Below, in pieces: positions 53,216 to 64,000 of a DNA stretch of 64,000 bases; within the stretch, counting starts at the first letter, position 1; each line of letters opens with the position of its first letter. The DNA comes from Phoronis australis (lineage: Eukaryota > Phoronida > Phoronidae). Location of the stretch: the NCBI GenBank assembly GCA_002633005.1, contig NMRA01000097.1, forward strand, positions 5,253-69,252, in the 5' to 3' direction. Under the pieces are notes generated by a model, which did no database searches, had not been told where the DNA came from, and saw only the letters and a list, made by a program, of their open reading frames with translations. The position numbers and the translations under genes were made by a program.

Positions 53216-53687
53216 GAATGTCAATTGTGTCTTCAAAGCAATGTATTAAATGCATCAATTAGAAATGGGTCTATAACTGTGACGTCTCTCTCAGGACAAA
53301 TTATGGTTTGTTGTCCTGGAGCAGGCGAAGCAACACCATTCTTGACATTGCACGTCTTATGTTGTGGAGAGAAAGTCTAATAACAAATATCCAATGTGCT
53401 GCCATCATGAGGGTATCAAGCCCATCGTCAATTAGTGAACTCTCCTCGTTCGTGGAGGAAGAAAAATACATTGCATTAATGGTCTACTTTCATACATCAG
53501 GAACCCTCCTTAGTTGATTAAGAAGGGAAGAATTTTTAATTACAAATCCAGAACTGTCGTTTTGCCCATTTCTTCGTGTTAGCATTGCAACTCAAAGTTC
53601 AATTATACAAGTTTGTAGGTCAATGATGAATTACACAATAGTTAGGGTATAAGATAGTGTCTTGTACATTTTCATTTGAAGAAGCTG
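53216..53687 (+). other. kdm1a 3' untranslated region
   Basis: Sequence directly after the stop codon with an ATTAAA at 53245-53250 as a nearby poly(A) signal candidate. A further AATAAA lies at about 54232 inside the duplicated block, so a longer 3'UTR is possible. Confidence 0.4.
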
Positions 53688-55735
53688 GGCGTGTGTTTGA
53701 CACGTTTTGCACCGTGGATAAAACTTTAGAATGAGAGTGCTGCTCCGCAGGATAAGCCTGTTATTTGAGCAGCTGTTCACGTCTTTGAGTTAACTTATTC
53801 TTGTAAGAAGATTTCGCTCAAGTCTTTGGGCCACTGTTTACATTTCTGTTTCTCCATATCTTAGCAACCAGTGCAAAATCCATAGCAACCAGTGGCAAGC
53901 TAATAAAACCTGCAACACTCCAAGCTGCACAATAGACTTGATCTTTTCAAAGTGATCAAATATCCATACATTTGGGTATGTTGTGAGGTTTTCAATTTTT
54001 ACTTGGGCCAACCGAGTTCCAGAGTTGTTTTGTAATGCTTGTTTCAGGAGATACAAGTGCTTGCCCAGATGACACCTTAACACAAACTTAATGAGTCTCA
54101 GAATTTTAGTTTTGTGTTCTGTAATTCCTTGAATATGTTGTATTAACATAAATTATGCTTTTCAGTTGCTAGATACTAAAGCAGTTGCTGTAGAAACGTG
54201 TCCGTGTATAATATATATTTTTGTTTTATGTAAATAAACTTTTGTCAGGCTATAATTTTTTAGACAAGTATATGTGTTGTGAAAGGTATAACCCCAACAC
54301 ACGTAATTGGGCAACACAAAAATGCTCTAGGCCTTTACCATGGGTAGCTTTTGCAGACATTCTTCATAGGTGAAGGTAGGATTTAAGGGGTCCCAACCAC
54401 AAATTTCGTTGGAAAGTATGCATAAGCATTAAAGTGGCGCACTCACGAGGTTTTTTGGTTGGGGGTGAGCCTGTGTTTGTGCGCAAGCCTGTTGGCGTTC
54501 ATAGACTGTGCAAGTGCCCAATTGCTTTTGCAAACTGCTAAGTCTGGTAGCAGTTCTGCTGCCGTTCTGCCACTGGCAGCTGGATGTACTGTACATGGAG
54601 GCCATAGACATCACATGGTAGTATTAAGATGCCTATGGTGGAGGCACGTCAATGATTGGGGCCAGCGTTGCCCAGATGATGATCAATGAGAGCTACTCTT
54701 GTACATTCGTTGGTGGGCTTTGATGAAAAAGCGTAAAACTGACAGTTGGACTTGTGCCAATCAGAATGTGGTCATTTCATCTCACCTCACAGAGTAACAT
54801 GACAATGGAGACGTGCACACCAAGCATCGGGGGCCTACAATTGATTACGGAGGAAGTTCAGTTCTCGAAAAAAAAAAAACTATGCCACTACAATCAAACT
54901 TGCACGAATTCGTATCTCACATGGCTTATTCAGTCGAAAGGATACTCTACTTTTAGCAATACTATCCCAAGCTGGTGCTGCCTCCTACACAAGTGTTCTG
55001 ATACGTTTTGTTATCTGCACCAAAAAGTGAATCTAGAGATTCAATGTCGGTTTTTCAGTACAGCCATCTGTTAATTTGCCTCTGGTGAGCAGTGTTTGGA
55101 GGTTTCTTTTGAAGGTTGATGAGTGCAGCAGAGCATTACTTCATTTCAAAAATGTGTGTGATCTAAATGGTGCTTAGTATTAGTTAATTAGCTTAAACAG
55201 GGCTACAATTCTAGAGTCAACAGAAATTCCAGACTATGACCAGCAAGATTTTGTATTTACAACTTGTGATATTTACAAATTTATACATACCAACAAAATT
55301 AAATGTACAATCTTTTATACACGATAGGTTTCTCTAAAATTACATGACAACAAAAAAAACATGCTGGTTAACCATTACAGCACTAGTATTGCACAAGAGG
55401 CAATGTCCCAAAATACAGGTTGACCTTTGATTTACACCGAGGTCCTAAAGAAATACTGTTAAATTAATATCCAACAAAATTTCTGAAACTAAATAGAACA
55501 TGAATCTCGAATTGAGGCTTTAGCAATGGATAACTGTGCAAACCCACATCACGAGTGAATTGCACTGCAGAAGTTGAATGGTTCTTATAGTTGCAATGCC
55601 AATGGATGGTCAACGTGTCGATTCTATTTCGAAGTTCTTCACACTGAAAAACCGTAGGATGGTCAAATGTGTACATTCACTTGCATAAACCATACCAACA
55701 AAAAGAATGTTTTCCTACAAGAGGTGACTGACAGT
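53688..55735 (+). repeat. Duplicated ~2-kb block, copy 1
   Basis: It starts 'ggcgtgtgtttgacacg' and matches 61957-64000 with scattered substitutions and small indels. It contains a minus-strand 103-codon ORF (53838-54149) kept in both copies with one amino-acid change, and shorter ORFs. None resembles a known protein. Part of it may be kdm1a or trappc3 3'UTR. Confidence 0.9.
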
Positions 55736-55875
55736 ATCAAAGGCATTAGAAGTCAATAAAACCTTTGCTGTCATGGCACACATCTGGCTTTCAGTGACTG
55801 CATAAAAGGCGAGGTTTCCCAGGACTTTAAAATGGATAATAATTATGTACGTCTAGTTTCTTTGACCACCTTGTC

Positions 55876-60997
<5,122 letters not shown>

Positions 60998-61018
60998 GTG
61001 GATTGTTAAGTTTCACAG

Positions 61019-61110
61019 GCTATCAGTTCGAACAGGAATACAGTGATGAAGAGATACTAGAGAGGCGAAGTGAACAAGTTCAGACAATGGAACATATGGA
61101 TAGTTATTTG
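61019..61110 (+). CDS. Possible single internal exon, unidentified
   Basis: Between TTTCACAG and a consensus donor TTG|GTAAGC is an open stretch reading GYQFEQEYSDEEILERRSEQ and on to VQTMEHMDSYL, an acidic, helix-prone sequence. An alternative acceptor TTTGCAG ends at 60997 in the same frame. I do not recognise it and found no partner exons; the strand is opposite to the neighbouring THAP-like exon. Confidence 0.3.
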
Positions 61111-61189
61111 GTAAGCCGACATTCGGCGTCAGGCACTGTCCCGCGACTCCAACTGCAGGCCACAGACAGGGAGAAGTTCACAACCTCAC

Positions 61190-61337
61190 ATTTGCTATTC
61201 ACAGCGTACTTTTCATTCTTCCCTATCGCGAGCCACTTCCTAAGCATTTCGGACTCTCGAGGAAGTCGAAAAAGCGATATACCTGCTTTCCACGCAGCTG
61301 CATAGTTCGGACAAGCGGGAACGATGCACCGCAACAT
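61190..61337 (-). CDS. THAP-type zinc-finger first exon (partial gene)
   Basis: From the ATG at 61337 the exon reads 49 codons, MLRCIVPACPNYAAAWKAG and on through ISLFRLPRESEMLRKWLAIG. It ends AAAT|GTGAGG, a good donor in phase 1. The pattern C-x4-C, a LFRLP segment, then a W in RKWL fits the N-terminal half of the C2CH THAP DNA-binding domain. The split codon (T|..) would supply the next Cys of the finger from the following exon. The second half (C-x2-H-F and AVPTIF-like end) was not found in the window, so the gene could be partial, could continue across the misassembled region, or could be a transposase-derived remnant. Confidence 0.45.
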
Positions 61338-61955
61338 AGCGGCATTAACTCTGCAAATGAACCAATGACGTCGCTGCGTCGTTTCTCACCTTCCTCACCA
61401 GTTAACGCGAAACCTCTCCTCAAGGTAAGGTCGATCGTATGCGAGGCGATGTGCATATAGACCGATTAAGACAGCAAAAAGGACCAATTAAATCGGGTGG
61501 CATTCTCCTTTAACAGTAGCTCTGAAACTCATTGACTTGTCAACAACAAAAAAGTTAAAACCAATTAAGATAATGATGAACTTCTACATACTCGCATCTG
61601 AAAACTGATGACTGCACATTTCATAACATACCAACCTACAGAAAAGTTTTCAACATAAGGGAGTACTGATATGTACGTCATGTGCATCAAAGTAAGCATG
61701 GTAATTTAGACGGTAAGTCTGCCTAAAAATCTGCCTTAATCATTGATAGGACATTGAACCTGGACCAGTTAGGTACCCCATTTACAGCATTTAGGAAGTT
61801 GTAAGAATCCGCAATATATATAATAATAATAGCCTGAAAGCTCAAGCCCAGTCAAGAGAACAGAGCTTGGCACATAGCATAATATCAACTTGTCGAATAC
61901 GACCTGGCAAAACTATCAGAACAAAATAAGGAAAGTCTGTGACCGGCCGCAAGGT
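61338..61955. other. No supported feature
   Basis: Upstream of the THAP-like exon and before the single N at 61956. Somewhat GC-richer up to about 61450, which fits a promoter. Nothing else is seen. Confidence 0.4.
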
Positions 61956-61956
61956 N

Positions 61957-64000
61957 GGCGTGTGTTTGACACGTGTTGCACCGTGGATAAAACTTTAGAA
62001 TGAGAGTGCTGCTCCGCAGGATAAGCCTGTTATTTGAGCAGCTGTTCACGTCTTTGAGTTAACTTATTCTTGTAAGAAGATTTCGCTCAAGTCTTTGGGC
62101 CACTGTTTACATTTCTGTTTCTCCATATCTTAGCAACCAGTGCAAAATCCATAGCAACCAGTGGCAAGCTAATAAAACCTGCAACACTCCAAGCTGCACA
62201 ATAGACTTGATCTTTTCAAAGTGATCAAATATCCATGCATTTGGGTATGTTGTGAGGTTTTCAATTTTTACTTGGGCCAACCGAGTTCCAGAGTTGTTTT
62301 GTAATGCTTGTTTCAGGAGATACAAGTGCTTGCCCAGATGACACCTTAACACAAACTTAATGAGTCTCAGAATTTTAGTTTTGTGTTCTGTAATTCCTTG
62401 AATATGTTGTATTAACATAAATTATGCTTTTTAGTTGCTAGATACTAAAGCAGTTGCTGTAGAAACGTGTCCGTGTATAATATATATTTTTGTTTTATGT
62501 AAATAAACTTTTGTCAGGCTATAATTTTTTAGACAAGTATATGTGTTGTGAAAGGTATAACCCCAACACACGCAATTGGGCAACACAAAAATGCTCTAGG
62601 CCTTTACCATGGGTAGCTCTTGCAGACATTCTTCACAGGTGAATCTAGGATTTAAGGGGAACCAACCACAAATTTCGTTGGAAAGTGTATGCATAAGCAT
62701 TAAAGTGGCATACTCGCAAGGTTTTTTGGTTGGGGGTGAGCCTGTGTTTGTGCACAAGCCTGTTGCCGTTCATAGAGACTGTGCAAGTGCCCAATTGCTT
62801 TTGCAAACTGCGAAGTCTGGTAGCAGTTCTGCTGCCGTTCTGACACTGGCAGCTGGATGCACTGTACATGGAGGCCATAGACATCACATAGTAGTATTAA
62901 GATGCCTATGGTGGAGGCACGTCAATGATTGGGGCCAGCGTTGCCCAGATGATGATCAATGAGAGCTACTCTTGTACACTCGTTGGTGGGCTTTGATGAA
63001 AAAGCGTAAAACTGAGAGTTGGGCTTGTGCCAATCAGAATGTGGTCATTTCACCTCACAGAGCAACATGACAATGGAGACATGCACACCAAGCATCGGGG
63101 GCCTACAATTGATTACGCAGGAAGTTCAGTTCTCGAAAAAAAAATATGCCACTGCAATCAAACTTGCAAATTCGTATCTCACATGGCTTATTCAGTCGAA
63201 AGGATACTCTACTTTTAGCAATACTATCCCAAGCTGGTGCTGCCTCCTACACAAGTGTTCTGATGAGTTTTGTTCTCTGTACCAAAAAGTAAATCTAGAG
63301 ATTCAATGTCGGTGGTTTTTCAGTACAGCCATCTGTTAATTTGCCTCTGGTGTCGAGTCTATCTCGCCGATTGAGCAATGTTTGGAGGTTTCTTTTGAAG
63401 GTTGATGAGTGCTTAGTATTAGTTAATTAGCTTAAACAGCGCTACAATTCTAGAGTCAATAGAAATTCCAGACTATGGACCAGCAAGGTTTTGTATTTAC
63501 AACTTGTGATATTTACAAATTTATACATATCGACAAAATTAAATGTACAATCTTTTATACATGATAGGTTTCTCTAAAATTACATGACAACAAAAAACAT
63601 GTCGGTTAACCTACTACAGCACTAGTATTGCACAAGAGGCAATGTCCCAAAGTACAGGTTGACCTTTGACTTACACCGAGGTCTTACAGAAATACTGATA
63701 AATTAATATCCAACAACATTTCTGAGAAAGCACAGACAGCTAGTCTGCGCAAAACTAAATAGAACATGAACTTCGAATTGAGGCTTTAGCAATGGACAAC
63801 TCTGCAAAACCACATCACTAGTGAATTGCACTGCAGAAGTTGAATGGTTCTTGTAGTTGCAATGCCAATGGATGGTCAACATGTCGATTCTATTTCGTAG
63901 TTCTTCACACTGAAAAACCGTAGGATGGTCGAATGTACATTCACTTGCATAAACCATACCAACAAAAAGAATGTTTTGCTACAAGAGGTGACCGACAGAA
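61957..64000 (+). repeat. Duplicated ~2-kb block, copy 2 (runs off the window)
   Basis: It begins immediately after the lone N at 61956 at exactly the point equivalent to 53688 and follows the first copy to the window end, at an offset of about 8.27 kb. It includes the same 103-codon minus ORF (62107-62418). Small indels are present, for example an extra segment with 'tctatctcgccga' near 63360. Confidence 0.9.

Noticed and set aside
53838-54149. 103-aa minus-strand ORF kept in both duplicated copies
   Set aside because: Conservation is explained by the near-identity of the whole block; no family resemblance, no signal peptide and no splice context.
54429-54689. Overlapping plus and minus ORFs in the duplicated block (possible transposase fragment)
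   Set aside because: The two strands are equally open and neither shows catalytic or domain motifs I can name.

Overview
The window is animal nuclear DNA. It is AT-rich, its genes are split by GT-AG introns of a few hundred bases to about 20 kb, and its intergenic and intronic DNA is full of tandem and dispersed repeats. The gene content fits a marine invertebrate: an LSD1/KDM1A gene close to the vertebrate one, plus Toll-like receptors of the 'multiple cysteine cluster' type. A non-vertebrate deuterostome (hemichordate, amphioxus or echinoderm grade) or a spiralian would fit; the sequence alone does not let me name the species.

Layout. Positions 1-1600 hold a tandem array of units of about 430 bp. 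Positions 5172-11293 hold minus-strand exons of two small genes: an unidentified two-exon fragment, and a five-exon gene resembling the style-cell-cycle-inhibitor-1-like family. The first lies partly in a direct duplication ending at a single-N contig join. A head-to-head promoter region with an NRF1-like site (11.3-13.07 kb) leads into the main gene, kdm1a (plus strand, 13074-53215). Its 18 coding exons join in frame to 789 codons and cover the N-terminal tail, SWIRM domain, FAD-binding amine-oxidase half, Tower domain and second amine-oxidase half.

Intron 13 of kdm1a (27532-47420, 19.9 kb) is far larger than the rest and carries two complete, intronless-ORF Toll-like receptor genes in antisense. 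TLR-A is 1159 aa (28814-32293) and TLR-B is 1287 aa (38368-42231). Both have the order signal peptide, LRRs, LRRCT, LRRNT, LRRs, LRRCT, transmembrane segment, TIR. They look like tandem paralogues nested inside a chromatin-modifier gene.

Downstream is trappc3 (minus, 55876-59054 plus an unseen first exon), a core TRAPP vesicle-tethering subunit, then a THAP-type zinc-finger first exon (minus, 61190-61337). The block just after kdm1a (53688-55735) recurs at 61957-64000, directly after another single N, so either a recent segmental duplication or an unmerged haplotype is present.

Non-coding structure includes an array of the motif GTAGTGTACGTACCCC in kdm1a intron 1, 42-bp, 21-bp and 18-bp minisatellites, a tRNA-derived SINE next to a 225-N gap, a small fold-back (MITE-like) family with two copies, a 31-bp near-perfect palindrome between short direct repeats, and a repeat family whose units carry a CTCF-like core. 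I found no prokaryote-type system, CRISPR array or RNA gene that I could support.
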